DNA of 64,000 nucleotides from Qipengyuania intermedia (GTDB taxonomy: Bacteria; Pseudomonadota; Alphaproteobacteria; Sphingomonadales; Sphingomonadaceae): contig NZ_JAIGNS010000001.1 of NCBI RefSeq assembly GCF_019711615.1, positions 1,054,001 to 1,118,000 on the forward strand. The letters run 5' to 3'. Below the pieces are notes generated by a model, which made no database searches, was not told the DNA's origin, and saw only the letters and a list, made by a program, of their open reading frames with translations. A program made the translations under genes and the position numbers. Numbering within the stretch: the stretch's first letter is position 1; every line of letters begins with the position of its first letter. Below are positions 25,437 to 34,230 of the stretch, one piece after another.

Positions 25437-27239
25437 CTAACCCCGGTAAAGCCCGTCCAGTCGGTCGCCATAGCGTTCCCTGATCTTGTGGCGGCGGATT
25501 TTCATCGAGGGGGTCATTTCCTCGTTCTCGATGCTGAAGGCCTCGTCCGAAAAGGTGAACTGGCGGACTTTCTCGATGACCGAGAGATCCTTGTTTACGC
25601 GGTCGACCGCCTTGCGCACCGCGCTGCGAAATTCGGGATCGTCCTGCAACGCCTTGAGATCGAATTTCTTGCCGTTGGCGCGCGCCCACTCGACCGCCCA
25701 TTCTGCGTCGGGCACCAGCAGTCCGACGATATAAGGGCGCTTGTCGCCCGCCACCATGGCCTGCCCGATTTCCGGCTGCAGCGTCAGCATGCCTTCGATC
25801 TTCTGGGGCGCGACATTGTCGCCCTTGTCGTTGACGATCATGTCCTTCTTGCGATCGGTGATCACGATGCGGTCTTTCTCGTCCAGATGGCCGATATCGC
25901 CCGTGTGCAGCCAGCCGTCCTTGATCGTGCGATCTGTTTCGGACTCGTTCTGCCAATAGCCGTGCATGACGAGCTCGCCCCGGCACAGGATTTCGCCGTC
26001 TTCGGCGATCTTAACATCGACCCCGCGCATGGCCGGACCGACGGAATGCATCGCAATACCGATCTTGGGGCGATTGCAAGCGATAACGGGACCGGCTTCT
26101 GTCTGGCCATAGCCTTGCAGCATGGTCAGGCCCATCGAATCGAAGAAGATGCCGACTTCGGGATTGAGCGGTGCACCGCCAGAGACCATCGCCTTCATTC
26201 GGCCGCCGAAGCGCTGGCGGATCTTCGGCTTCAACAGCCGCCCAACCATCGCATCCTTGAACCCGTCGCCGAACTGGCGCTTTCCTTCCGCCCGCCGTGC
26301 GCCGACTTCGAGCGCGGTGTTCATCAGCTTTTCTGCAAGCCCGCCCTGCTTCTGGACCTGCTTCATGATCCGCGTGCGCAGCACTTCGAACAGGCGCGGC
26401 ACGACGACCATGATGGTGGGGCGGGTTTCCTCGATATTGCTGGCGAGCTTTTCCAGCCCTTCGGAATAGAAGATTTGCGCGCCGACGCTGATCGGCAGGA
26501 ACTGGCCGCCCGTGTGCTCATAGGCGTGGGACAGCGGGAGGAAGGAGAGGAAGCGTTCCTCATCGCCGAGCCCGAAATCCTCGATCAGGATTTCCGCTGC
26601 GCCGGCGGAATTGCACAGGATAGCGCCATGATGCTGCTTTACACCGCGCGGTGCCCCGCCGGTGCCGCTGGTGTAGATGATACAGGCCGTATCGCCGCGT
26701 CCGATATCGGCAATGCGTTTCTCGACCGCAGCACGGGCGGCGACGGCATCGCCTTCGATCAGCGCGGACCAGTCGTGGTAGGTGAAACTGCCCGACTGCT
26801 GGCGATGCAGGTCCTCGATACCGATGACGTGTTCGGCAATGCCGGTCGATTGCAGCGCGCCGTGGAGCGGCTTGAGCAGCTTTTCGGTCGAGACGATGAC
26901 GGCGCGCGAGCCCGAATTGTCGAGGATATGCGCGTGGTCCCGCTCGGTATTGGTGACGTAGGCAGGCACGGTGACGCAGCCTGCGGCCATGATCGCGAGA
27001 TCGGCGATGCACCATTCCGGGCGATTTTCGGAAACGAGACACACTCGGTCGCCGTCCTTGAGGCCGAGTCCGCGCAAGGCTTCCGCAAGCAGGCAAACGC
27101 GGTTTGCCGCTTCGCCCCAGGTCATCGTCTGCCAGCTGCCGTCCTCTTTCCAGCCGAGGAACGGCTGGTCGGATTTGGCGTCGGCGCGCTTCAGGAAAAG
27201 TTCGACCAGATTGTTCGCGGAATCGATATCCGACAGCAC
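25437..27239 (-). CDS. Long-chain acyl-CoA synthetase (AMP-binding)
   Basis: Activates fatty acids to acyl-CoA through acyl-AMP (about 600 aa, FAA1-like). The P-loop reads YTSGTGGAPRGV, differing from the usual TSGTTG-x-PKGV at two places. Other core motifs: LPLSHAYEHTGG, the gate LQGYGQTEAGP, WLHTGDIG, ITDRKKDMI and the C-terminal MTPSMKIRRHKIRERYG with the catalytic Lys. I start at the GTG at 27239 (VLSDIDSANNLVELF); the frame continues upstream to 27296. Convergent with the preceding hypothetical gene. Confidence 0.9.
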   Translation of the reverse strand: MLSDIDSANNLVELFLKRADAKSDQPFLGWKEDGSWQTMTWGEAANRVCLLAEALRGLGLKDGDRVCLVSENRPEWCIADLAIMAAGCVTVPAYVTNTERDHAHILDNSGSRAVIVSTEKLLKPLHGALQSTGIAEHVIGIEDLHRQQSGSFTYHDWSALIEGDAVAARAAVEKRIADIGRGDTACIIYTSGTGGAPRGVKQHHGAILCNSAGAAEILIEDFGLGDEERFLSFLPLSHAYEHTGGQFLPISVGAQIFYSEGLEKLASNIEETRPTIMVVVPRLFEVLRTRIMKQVQKQGGLAEKLMNTALEVGARRAEGKRQFGDGFKDAMVGRLLKPKIRQRFGGRMKAMVSGGAPLNPEVGIFFDSMGLTMLQGYGQTEAGPVIACNRPKIGIAMHSVGPAMRGVDVKIAEDGEILCRGELVMHGYWQNESETDRTIKDGWLHTGDIGHLDEKDRIVITDRKKDMIVNDKGDNVAPQKIEGMLTLQPEIGQAMVAGDKRPYIVGLLVPDAEWAVEWARANGKKFDLKALQDDPEFRSAVRKAVDRVNKDLSVIEKVRQFTFSDEAFSIENEEMTPSMKIRRHKIRERYGDRLDGLYRG

Positions 27240-27349
27240 AGGCAGGCTCCTCGAAAAACGTATTTTCTGTTCTGTTCTGATGCGGCAAATCCGCACGGCA
27301 GGGGCTTAGGCTCACGCCGCCGCCACGGCAAGAGAGGCGGGCCCGGCCC

Positions 27350-29062
27350 TCAGGGCATGTCGACAAAACCTTCGAGGCGCGGATCGCGTGCGCTGTGCCA
27401 TTCCCCCGCCCGGTAGAGCAGTGCCCCGGCCTTGATCGGCGCCTGCCGCATGACAAGTTCTTCATGACCCAGCGCGCGGAACGCATCGGCTTTGGTTTCC
27501 AGCCAGGTGCCTTTTTCCAGCATTACGCGGTCGCCGAATGCCATCAGGAAGGGCAGGCGCAGCGCGTCTTCCACGGACAACCCGAAATCGATGGCGCCGA
27601 TAATGGCGCGTGCGGTTGTCACGGGAATCGTGCTGCCGCCGGCAGCGCCGACGGCCATGAACGGGCGCCCTTGCGGATCGTAAATCACGGTCGGCGACAT
27701 GGAGGACCGGGGGCGCTTCCCGCCCTCGACCCGGTTCGCCACCTCGCGACCGTCGACCACGGGCGAACGGCTGAAATCGGTCAGTTCGTTGTTGAGATAG
27801 AACCCGTCAACCATCAGCCCCGAACCGAAAGCGCCTTCAATGGTGGAGGTGTAGCTGACCATCGTGTTCGTGCTGTCGACCACGGCGAAGTGCGAAGTGC
27901 CGTGCTCTTCCGGCTCGTCGCCATCGGCAAGCGCTGTCATCGCGCCGGGAGGCGTGCCGGGCAGAGCCTCCTCCATCGATCTTTCCGGCGAGATCAGCGC
28001 GCTCCTGCCGGCAAGGTATTTCCGGTCGAGCAGGCCGTCGACCGGCACACTCACGAAGTCGGCATCGGCGAGATAGATCTCGCGATCAGCGTAGGCGAGC
28101 CGCTGGGATTCGAGGAAGAGGTGCCAGGTCACGGGATTTTCCGCGCCGAGCGCAGCCAGGTCGAAGCGCTCGAGCTGCATTAGCATCTGCTGTACCGCCA
28201 CCCCGCCCGATGTCGGCGGTCCCATCGAACAGACGCGGTAGGCTCTGTAGGTGCTGCAAACCGCCTCGCGCTCTTTCGCCTCGTAGCCCGCGATATCTTC
28301 ATAGGTCATCGCGGCCGGCTTCGGCGTATCGGCAGCGACGGTGGTGGCGATCGCAAGCGCTCGCGGACCCGAATAGAATGCGTCGCGGCCACCGCTTGCG
28401 AGCGCTTCGAATGTCCTGGCGAGCGCCTCGTTTCTGACCAGTGTGCCTACCGGAAGCGGCTCGCCCGATGGGTCGTAGAAGAGGGCGCGCGCTTCGGCGC
28501 TGAAGGCTGCGCGGTCCTTGGAGCGGCCAAGCGCGTCATGCATGCGCGGATTGATCTGGAAACCTTCGCGGGCGAGTGCAATGGCCGGGTCGAACAGCGT
28601 CGCCCAGTCCAGCCTGCCATGCGCGGCATGGGCCTTGGCGGCGAGTGCGATGTTGCCCGGCACGCCCACGCTCAAACCGCTGCGGACCGATTGCATGAAC
28701 GGAGGGACTTCTCCGTTCGCGTCAAGGAACCAGTCGGGCTGCGCGGCGGCGGGAGCGGTTTCGCGCCCGTCGAATGTCGTTACATCGCCGTCGGGTTCAC
28801 CGCGGACGAGGAAGCCGCCGCCGCCGATGCCCGAACTTTGCGGCTCGACCACCGTGAGGGCCAGCATGACCGCAATCGCGGCATCCGTTGCGCTGCCACC
28901 CTTGGCAAGTATCGCTTCGCCCGCCTCCTGCGCGCGGGGATCGGCGGCGCTGACCGCTCCCCCGCGTGTGTAATCGGCCGAATCGGCGGAGATCGGCGCC
29001 GTGTAGGTTGCGCAGCCTGCGAGCGAGAACGACGCGAGCGAAGTGATGAAGAGCTTTTTCAT
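27350..29062 (-). CDS. ggt: Gamma-glutamyltransferase, lipoprotein-type export
   Basis: Ntn-hydrolase cleaving gamma-glutamyl bonds (glutathione). The pre-protein self-cleaves before the catalytic Thr, here T389 in EEHGTSHFAV. Large-subunit motifs include SSGIGGGGFLV and PPTSGGVAVQQML; small-subunit motifs include NNELTDFS and SMSPTVIYD. The N-terminus MKKLFITSLASFSLAGC has a lipobox (LAGC), so it is probably anchored to a membrane facing the periplasm. Length 570 aa. It is 11 bases from pyrD on the same strand. Confidence 0.93.
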   Translation of the reverse strand: MKKLFITSLASFSLAGCATYTAPISADSADYTRGGAVSAADPRAQEAGEAILAKGGSATDAAIAVMLALTVVEPQSSGIGGGGFLVRGEPDGDVTTFDGRETAPAAAQPDWFLDANGEVPPFMQSVRSGLSVGVPGNIALAAKAHAAHGRLDWATLFDPAIALAREGFQINPRMHDALGRSKDRAAFSAEARALFYDPSGEPLPVGTLVRNEALARTFEALASGGRDAFYSGPRALAIATTVAADTPKPAAMTYEDIAGYEAKEREAVCSTYRAYRVCSMGPPTSGGVAVQQMLMQLERFDLAALGAENPVTWHLFLESQRLAYADREIYLADADFVSVPVDGLLDRKYLAGRSALISPERSMEEALPGTPPGAMTALADGDEPEEHGTSHFAVVDSTNTMVSYTSTIEGAFGSGLMVDGFYLNNELTDFSRSPVVDGREVANRVEGGKRPRSSMSPTVIYDPQGRPFMAVGAAGGSTIPVTTARAIIGAIDFGLSVEDALRLPFLMAFGDRVMLEKGTWLETKADAFRALGHEELVMRQAPIKAGALLYRAGEWHSARDPRLEGFVDMP

Positions 29063-29073
29063 GACCCGCAACG

Positions 29074-30102
29074 CTATGCGGTTCCGACGGCCTCTGCAAT
29101 CGAGGAAAAGCCGTCTCGTTTCATCAGTCGTTCCAGCCCGCGGGTGATTTTCCGGGGCAGGCCGGGACCCTCGAACACCATGGCGCTGTAGAGTTGTACC
29201 AGGCTCGCGCCTGCACGAATGCGCGCCCAGGCATCTTCGGCGGTCGCAATCCCGCCGACCCCGACGAGCGGAATGGCCGCGCCGGTTGCCGACCTGAAAT
29301 CGGACAGCCGCTGCTGGGCGAGATCGCGCAGGGGCGCGCCGGAGAGACCGCCTGCTTCGTCCGCATGGCGCGATGCGAGCGCGGGCCGGGTGATCGTGGT
29401 ATTCGACACGATCAATGCACCCAGCCGCTTTTCGATGGCGATCCGGGCGATCGCATCGATGTCGGCAGGTTCGAGGTCCGGGGCAACCTTGAGGAAGACC
29501 GGGGGCCCGGCCTTTCCGCGCGCTTCCAGCACCGCATCGAGCAGTCTGGTCAGTGCGGCTTCGTCCTGCAGGGCCCTGAGGCCGGGCGTGTTGGGGCTGG
29601 AAATATTGACTGCGAGATAGCTCGCCAGCGGGGCCATCATGCGGGTCATCTCGGCGTAATCGGCGACGCGGTCTTCGCTGTCCTTGTTCGCTCCGATGTT
29701 GATCCCGACGATACCGCTGCGACCGGCACGGGCCTCGAGACGCCGCTTCGCTACTGCGCCGCCCCCGTTGTTGAAGCCCATGCGATTGATGACCGCGCGA
29801 TCTTCCACCAGCCGGAACAGGCGGGGACTGGGGTTTCCGGATTGCGGGCGCGGTGTGATCGATCCTACCTCGGCAAAACCGAAGCCCAGCCCGAGAAGCT
29901 GGTCGGGAACCTCAGCGTCCTTGTCGAAACCCGCCGCCATGCCGAGAGGGTTGGGAAACTCCAGCCCGGCCACTGTCACCGCAAGCTTGCCGGAGCGAAC
30001 CGGCTTTCCGCGCGGCATGGCCTTCAGTCCGGCGATCGTCAGGCGGTGGGCGCGCTCCGGGTCGAGCGCGAAGAGGGCGGGGCGTGCGAGGTGGAACAAC
30101 AT
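29074..30102 (-). CDS. pyrD: Dihydroorotate dehydrogenase (quinone), class 2
   Basis: Membrane-associated FMN enzyme of pyrimidine synthesis. Signatures: FPNPLGMAAGFDKDAEV, the active-site VNISSPNTPGLR with the class 2 Ser, FLKVAPDL, GGLSGAPLRDLA and VGVGGIATAEDAW. The N-terminal helix (LFHLARPALFALDPERAHRL) is the class 2 membrane segment. 342 aa. Probable -10 TACAAT on the minus strand at 30161-30156. Gene order pyrD-ggt suggests one transcript. Confidence 0.94.
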   Translation of the reverse strand: MLFHLARPALFALDPERAHRLTIAGLKAMPRGKPVRSGKLAVTVAGLEFPNPLGMAAGFDKDAEVPDQLLGLGFGFAEVGSITPRPQSGNPSPRLFRLVEDRAVINRMGFNNGGGAVAKRRLEARAGRSGIVGINIGANKDSEDRVADYAEMTRMMAPLASYLAVNISSPNTPGLRALQDEAALTRLLDAVLEARGKAGPPVFLKVAPDLEPADIDAIARIAIEKRLGALIVSNTTITRPALASRHADEAGGLSGAPLRDLAQQRLSDFRSATGAAIPLVGVGGIATAEDAWARIRAGASLVQLYSAMVFEGPGLPRKITRGLERLMKRDGFSSIAEAVGTA

Positions 30103-30217
30103 CGCGAGGCGCTATGGCCGAGCGGAAATCGGCTGTCGAGCAAGCGCTTCAAGTCATTGTAAAAATCCGCCAAAATCAACGGTAAGCGACGGTGTGTCGC
30201 ATGCATACAATCAAAGT

Positions 30218-30323
30218 TTGGCCGACTCGTTCTATTCAGCACCTGCGACCCGAAGGGCTCGGAGCAGCTTTGCAACGAGTTCTCTACTATAGAGGGCGGC
30301 TCTCAACGGGCCGCCCTTTTTTT
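30218..30323 (+). ncRNA. Candidate structured small RNA
   Basis: An intrinsic terminator at 30293-30323 has no plus-strand gene in front of it. Upstream, ACTCGTT (30225-30231) can pair with AACGAGT (30274-30280), enclosing a smaller hairpin that contains CCCGAAGGG; a -10-like TACAAT lies at 30206-30211. This gives a transcript of about 105 bases with two stem-loops plus terminator. The 5' end is a guess. I do not recognise a known RNA family. Confidence 0.45.
30293..30323 (+). terminator. Strong rho-independent terminator with no upstream gene
   Basis: AGGGCGGC (30293-30300) and GCCGCCCT (30310-30317) form a perfect 8-bp stem with a 9-base loop, followed by a run of seven T. One of the best terminators in the window. 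Confidence 0.85.
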
Positions 30324-30452
30324 GTCGAACAGGGTTTCCGTTCTTCTTCGATCTTGTCACATTCCAGACATAAACATAGGACAATTGCCTGGTGCGCTGC
30401 GTATCGCTAGGTACTGCGCACGCCTGAGAGATCGGGTCGCGGGGGACAAAGG

Positions 30453-31370
30453 TTGGAAAATCCGAACGGGGCAGAGGGCCTTCCTTACAGCTTTGAATTC
30501 GTCGAAGCGCCAGCGGACCTGAAGCCTTACTGCAATTCGCTGTATGTCTTCCGGGCGCAAGCTCCCGGTTTCCAGGACTGGCTGCCTGCCTATTCCGGAC
30601 AGCTCGCCGTGGTGCCCCAGGGCACGGCGGATATCTTCTTCGAGAAGGGCAAGGCTTCGCGGACCGGAGATGTCGTGATGCAGGGCGCACTGCTGAAAGC
30701 GCGCGAATTCCATATTCACGGCCCCATGCTGATGCTGGGCTTCTCGCTCAATTTTCGCGGCTGGGCTGCACTGACGGGCCTGCCCGTGAACGAGTACCAC
30801 GATTGCTTCGTGCCGATCGAAAAGGCCTTCGCGCCAGAGCTGCAAGACCGTCTGACGGCGCTGCCACTTGCAATGCGCAAAGGCGAAATGGACGAGAAGG
30901 CGGGGCTGGACGAGCTTGCCGATATCGTGCGCTGCGGCCTCGGCGAATTGTCAGAGCGCCATGTCCAGGTGATCGACACGACGCTCCAGTGGCTGTCCTC
31001 TTCCTTCAAGCCGGATATCGAGGAATTGCAGGACAAGCTGCCCTATTCGGAACGGCAGATGCAGCGCCTCGTCACGCGTTTCTTCGGCCAGCCGCCCGTC
31101 CGCCTCATTCGCCGCTATCGTGCGGTTCGCGCCGCCACGATCCTGTCGCTTCCGCAGCTGGCCCCCGAACTCGAAGCGGAGATTCGCGATGCGTTTTACG
31201 ACCAGGCGCACATGATCAAGGAAATCCGCGAGTTCACCGGGCGCACGCCGCGCCGGCTCGAAGTGAACAAGGAAACCCCGGTGCGCGATATGCTTGGCCC
31301 TGACGGATACTCCTCGGTCGATCTGTTCGGCGGCAGCCAGGATCGCCAGCTCGGCCGAACCCCCGGCTAG
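30453..31370 (+). CDS. AraC family transcriptional regulator
   Basis: Regulator of 305 aa. The C-terminal HTH domain (about 190-270) shows LPYSERQMQRLVTRFFGQPP followed by FYDQAHMIKEIREFTGRTPR, the standard AraC second helix-turn-helix. The N-terminal 170 residues are a sensor domain without clear homology. TTG start, preceded by GGGGGACAAAGG. It stands alone; the Rrf2 gene follows after about 100 bases with its own operator. Targets unknown. Confidence 0.85.
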   Translation: MENPNGAEGLPYSFEFVEAPADLKPYCNSLYVFRAQAPGFQDWLPAYSGQLAVVPQGTADIFFEKGKASRTGDVVMQGALLKAREFHIHGPMLMLGFSLNFRGWAALTGLPVNEYHDCFVPIEKAFAPELQDRLTALPLAMRKGEMDEKAGLDELADIVRCGLGELSERHVQVIDTTLQWLSSSFKPDIEELQDKLPYSERQMQRLVTRFFGQPPVRLIRRYRAVRAATILSLPQLAPELEAEIRDAFYDQAHMIKEIREFTGRTPRRLEVNKETPVRDMLGPDGYSSVDLFGGSQDRQLGRTPG

Positions 31371-31440
31371 CCTGTAACTGCTAACGACTCGCAACAAGCG
31401 GAAATCCGTTGAAACCGCGGGTTTGCGCCCATACGTGGCT

Positions 31441-31463
31441 AATCGGAACAGATTCGTCCGATT
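31441..31463 (+). promoter_or_regulatory. Inverted-repeat operator in front of the suf regulator
   Basis: Perfect 7-base arms AATCGGA (31441-31447) and TCCGATT (31457-31463), 9-base spacer, ending 6 bases before the Rrf2 start codon. Position and symmetry fit autoregulation of the suf operon by its Rrf2 protein. Confidence 0.5.
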
Positions 31464-31469
31464 TAGACC

Positions 31470-31880
31470 ATGCGCCTTTCGAACCTTGCAGATTACGCTG
31501 TCGTCACGATGAGCCAAGCGGCCCGCCATTGCGGCGGGGGCAGGGTGAGTGCGTCCGAACTGGCAGCGGAAACCGGCCTTCCGGCACCCACTGTGCAGAA
31601 GCTGGTCAGCAAGCTCGTGGGCGCAGGCCTGCTCCGCTCGGTACGCGGCGCGGGCGGCGGTTTGCAGCTGGCCCGACCGGCTGCGGCGATCAGCCTTGCC
31701 GATATCGTCGAGGCCGTCGAAGGCCCCATCGCCCTTACCGCCTGTGTCGAGGGAACCGATTGTTCGGTCGATCATGAATGCCGGGTCAGGCCGCACTGGC
31801 CGCTGGTCAACGAAACATTGCGCAGGGCGCTGGCTGATATCAGCCTTGTGCAGCTGGCGCAGGAAAAGGAACTCGCGTGA
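31470..31880 (+). CDS. Rrf2-family SUF system regulator
   Basis: DNA-binding Fe-S sensor of 136 aa. Winged helix-turn-helix at about 1-85 ([14 protein letters not shown], then [20 protein letters not shown] and [12 protein letters not shown]). Cysteines at [16 protein letters not shown] are spaced as in Rrf2 cluster ligands. It fits the SUF assembly regulator type found at the head of alphaproteobacterial suf operons. Its stop overlaps the sufB start, so regulator and operon are co-transcribed. Confidence 0.9.
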   Translation: MRLSNLADYAVVTMSQAARHCGGGRVSASELAAETGLPAPTVQKLVSKLVGAGLLRSVRGAGGGLQLARPAAAISLADIVEAVEGPIALTACVEGTDCSVDHECRVRPHWPLVNETLRRALADISLVQLAQEKELA

Positions 31881-33373
31881 GCGAAGACATGGACATCCAG
31901 GACCGCGCGGAAGTGGACAAGGATGCGCGTGAAGCTGCCGAAAAAGCGGCCGAGTACGAGCATGGCTGGTCCTCCGACATCGAGACCGAATATGCCGAAA
32001 AGGGCCTGACCGAAGACACGGTCCGGTTTATCTCGGCCAAGAAGAACGAGCCGGAATGGATGCTCGACTGGCGGCTAAAGGCCTTCCGCCTGTGGCAGGA
32101 AATGGAAGAGCCGAACTGGGCGAAGCTGGGCTATCCGGAAATCGATTACCAAGACGCCTATTATTACGCCGCGCCCAAGAAGAAGGAAAAGCTCAAGTCG
32201 CTCGACGAGCTCGATCCTGAGATCAAGGCGGTCTACGACAAGCTCGGCATTCCCGTGGCAGAGCAGGAAGTGCTCGCCGGGGTCGAAGGGGCGCGCAAGG
32301 TCGCCGTCGATGCCGTGTTCGACAGCGTCAGCGTCGCGACCACTTTCCGCGAGGAATTGAAGAAGGCGGGCGTCATCTTCCTCTCGATCAGCGAGGCGAT
32401 CCGGGAATATCCCGAACTGGTGAAGAAATGGCTCGGCAAGGTCGTGCCGCAGAAGGACAACTACTTCGCGACACTCAACTGCGCGGTCTTTTCGGACGGC
32501 ACCTTCGTCTACGTGCCCGAAGGCGTGCGCTGCCCGATGGAGCTCAGCACCTATTTCCGCATCAATGCCGAGAATACCGGCCAGTTCGAACGCACGCTGA
32601 TCGTTGCCGAGAAGGGCTCTTACGTCAGCTATCTCGAAGGCTGCACCGCGCCGATGCGCGATGAGAACCAGCTCCATGCCGCCGTGGTCGAACTGGTCGC
32701 CATGGAGGATGCCGAGATCAAGTATTCGACCGTCCAGAACTGGTATCCGGGCAATTCCGAAGGCGTCGGCGGGATCTATAATTTCGTGACCAAGCGCGGC
32801 CTGTGCCAGGGCGCGCGCTCCAAGATCAGCTGGACGCAGGTCGAAACCGGCAGCGCGGTAACGTGGAAATACCCTTCCTGCGTGCTCAACGGGGAAGACA
32901 GCGTGGGCGAGTTCTACTCGGTCGCGGTGACCAACAATTTCCAGCAGGCCGATACCGGCACCAAGATGATCCACAATGGCAAGGGCAGCCGTTCGACGAT
33001 CATCTCCAAGGGTATTTCGGCGGGCAAGTCGAACAACACCTATCGCGGGCGTGTTGCCGTGGCGGCCAATGCCGACAACGTGCGCAATTTCACCCAGTGC
33101 GACAGCCTGTTGCTGGGCGACAAATGCGGCGCGCACACCGTGCCCTATATCGAGGTGAAGAACCCCTCGGCCACGATCGAACACGAAGCCACGACGTCCA
33201 AGATTTCGGACGACCAGCTGTTCTACGCCATGCAGCGCGGCCTGGACGAGGAAGAGGCCGTGGCGCTGATCGTCAACGGCTTCGCCAAGGACGTGCTGAA
33301 AGAGCTGCCGATGGAGTTCGCCGTCGAAGCGCAGAAACTGCTGGCGATTTCGCTCGAGGGGAGCGTCGGGTGA
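31877..33373 (+). CDS. sufB: Fe-S cluster assembly scaffold SufB
   Basis: Core of the SufBCD scaffold complex. 498 aa with the family blocks [39 protein letters not shown], the beta-helix core, and [19 protein letters not shown] containing the conserved Cys expected to accept persulfide sulfur. The C-terminal [20 protein letters not shown] binds SufC. The GTG start overlaps the Rrf2 stop by 4 bases. Three non-suf genes separate it from sufC. Confidence 0.97.
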   Translation: MSEDMDIQDRAEVDKDAREAAEKAAEYEHGWSSDIETEYAEKGLTEDTVRFISAKKNEPEWMLDWRLKAFRLWQEMEEPNWAKLGYPEIDYQDAYYYAAPKKKEKLKSLDELDPEIKAVYDKLGIPVAEQEVLAGVEGARKVAVDAVFDSVSVATTFREELKKAGVIFLSISEAIREYPELVKKWLGKVVPQKDNYFATLNCAVFSDGTFVYVPEGVRCPMELSTYFRINAENTGQFERTLIVAEKGSYVSYLEGCTAPMRDENQLHAAVVELVAMEDAEIKYSTVQNWYPGNSEGVGGIYNFVTKRGLCQGARSKISWTQVETGSAVTWKYPSCVLNGEDSVGEFYSVAVTNNFQQADTGTKMIHNGKGSRSTIISKGISAGKSNNTYRGRVAVAANADNVRNFTQCDSLLLGDKCGAHTVPYIEVKNPSATIEHEATTSKISDDQLFYAMQRGLDEEEAVALIVNGFAKDVLKELPMEFAVEAQKLLAISLEGSVG

Positions 33374-33741
33374 TGATCCTTTCGGCAATCTTCGCAGCTG
33401 CGGCAATGCAACCTTCCCCTTCAATCGGAACGGAATTTCAGGGCGAATGGTCGACTACATTGAGTCAGTGCGGTGACCGAACCACGGGCACCGTCCTTAT
33501 CGATTCCGACCGGCTGTATTTCTGGGAGTCGCAGTTCGCGCCAAGAGCACAGGGGGAGCAGACCGAAGCGAATGTGCTTCACGGTGTTTGGGATGACCTT
33601 GGCGAATTGTCTGAAACGACGATATCCTTGGCTCTTTCGAAAAACCAAACCCTCCATCTGAAAACCGAATGGTTCGAAGAAACGTATGTTCGTTGCGAAG
33701 GCTCGGACCTCTTGTCGCGATACCTTGAAGGGAAGGCCTGA
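33373..33741 (+). CDS. Small exported hypothetical protein in the suf operon
   Basis: Unrecognised protein of 122 aa. N-terminus [17 protein letters not shown] looks like a short signal peptide. The mature part has two cysteines (LSQCGDRTTG and YVRCEGSD) that could form a disulfide, and aromatic-rich strands (LYFWESQF). ATG shares one base with the sufB stop (TGATG). No homology recognised; position inside the suf operon is the only functional clue. Confidence 0.65.
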   Translation: MILSAIFAAAAMQPSPSIGTEFQGEWSTTLSQCGDRTTGTVLIDSDRLYFWESQFAPRAQGEQTEANVLHGVWDDLGELSETTISLALSKNQTLHLKTEWFEETYVRCEGSDLLSRYLEGKA

Positions 33742-33744
33742 GCC

Positions 33745-34230
33745 ATGACCGAACGTAAAACCCTTCAACTCCCCGACCCGTCGGAAACGGCGGACGACAC
33801 GCCTTCGATCAAGAAGAAAGGCCGCGGCTGGGAGATTTCCGAAAAGCGGCTCGATGCGCTGCACGAACAGGCGCGCGAGATGCGGCGGCACTCGTCCGAG
33901 GCGCACAAGGCGCTCGCCGAGAAGTTTGCCAGCGCCAACATGGGGCCCTTCACCTTCAAGCGCCACGCCGTCGTCGGCAGCGCAATCGTCGACTTCAACT
34001 GCCACAAGCTCGGCATGGCGATCGCCATCGACGAGGAAGGTCAGAACGACACGCTTGCCAAGCGCCGCGACAAGAGTCTCGAGGCGGTCGGCATCCGCGT
34101 GATGCGCATTGCCGCCAAGGACATCCTGGAAAACATGGATGCCGTGCTCGAACGCATCACGCTCGGCATGCGCCGCCGTATCGCCGACAAGCGCCAGCGC
34201 CGCGCCGATCACGAAGGAGCCAGCCGATGA
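33745..34230 (+). CDS. DUF559-type nuclease-fold protein, probably inactive
   Basis: Protein of 161 aa with the DUF559 (PD-(D/E)XK, Vsr-like) core: LAEKFASANMGPFTFKRHAV, then VGSAIVDFNCHKLGMAIAID, and C-terminal VGIRVMRIAAKDILENMDAV. D83 in VDF matches the first catalytic acid, but the family E-x-D pair reads A94-I-D96 here, so the second acid is lost. The first 45 residues are a charged extension. It lies 3 bases after the previous gene and overlaps the next by 4. Nuclease activity is unlikely; a binding role is possible. Confidence 0.75.
   Translation: MTERKTLQLPDPSETADDTPSIKKKGRGWEISEKRLDALHEQAREMRRHSSEAHKALAEKFASANMGPFTFKRHAVVGSAIVDFNCHKLGMAIAIDEEGQNDTLAKRRDKSLEAVGIRVMRIAAKDILENMDAVLERITLGMRRRIADKRQRRADHEGASR

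Larger units (their letters stand above)
30103..30452. other. 350-base intergenic region without a protein gene
   Basis: The only gap over 300 bases. It holds the pyrD promoter (minus), a candidate small RNA with a strong intrinsic terminator (plus, to 30323) and the leader of the AraC gene, where TTGTCA at 30354 is a possible -35. A 72-codon frame at 30192-30410 runs straight through the terminator and is not credible. Confidence 0.6.

Noticed and set aside
25488..27416. 642-codon open frame on the plus strand opposite the acyl-CoA ligase
   Set aside because: It mirrors a gene with all AMP-ligase motifs; the plus frame shows no domain and arises from GC-rich codon bias.
30192..30410. Short protein frame in the pyrD-AraC gap
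   Set aside because: It reads through a strong intrinsic terminator, has no ribosome binding site and no recognisable sequence.
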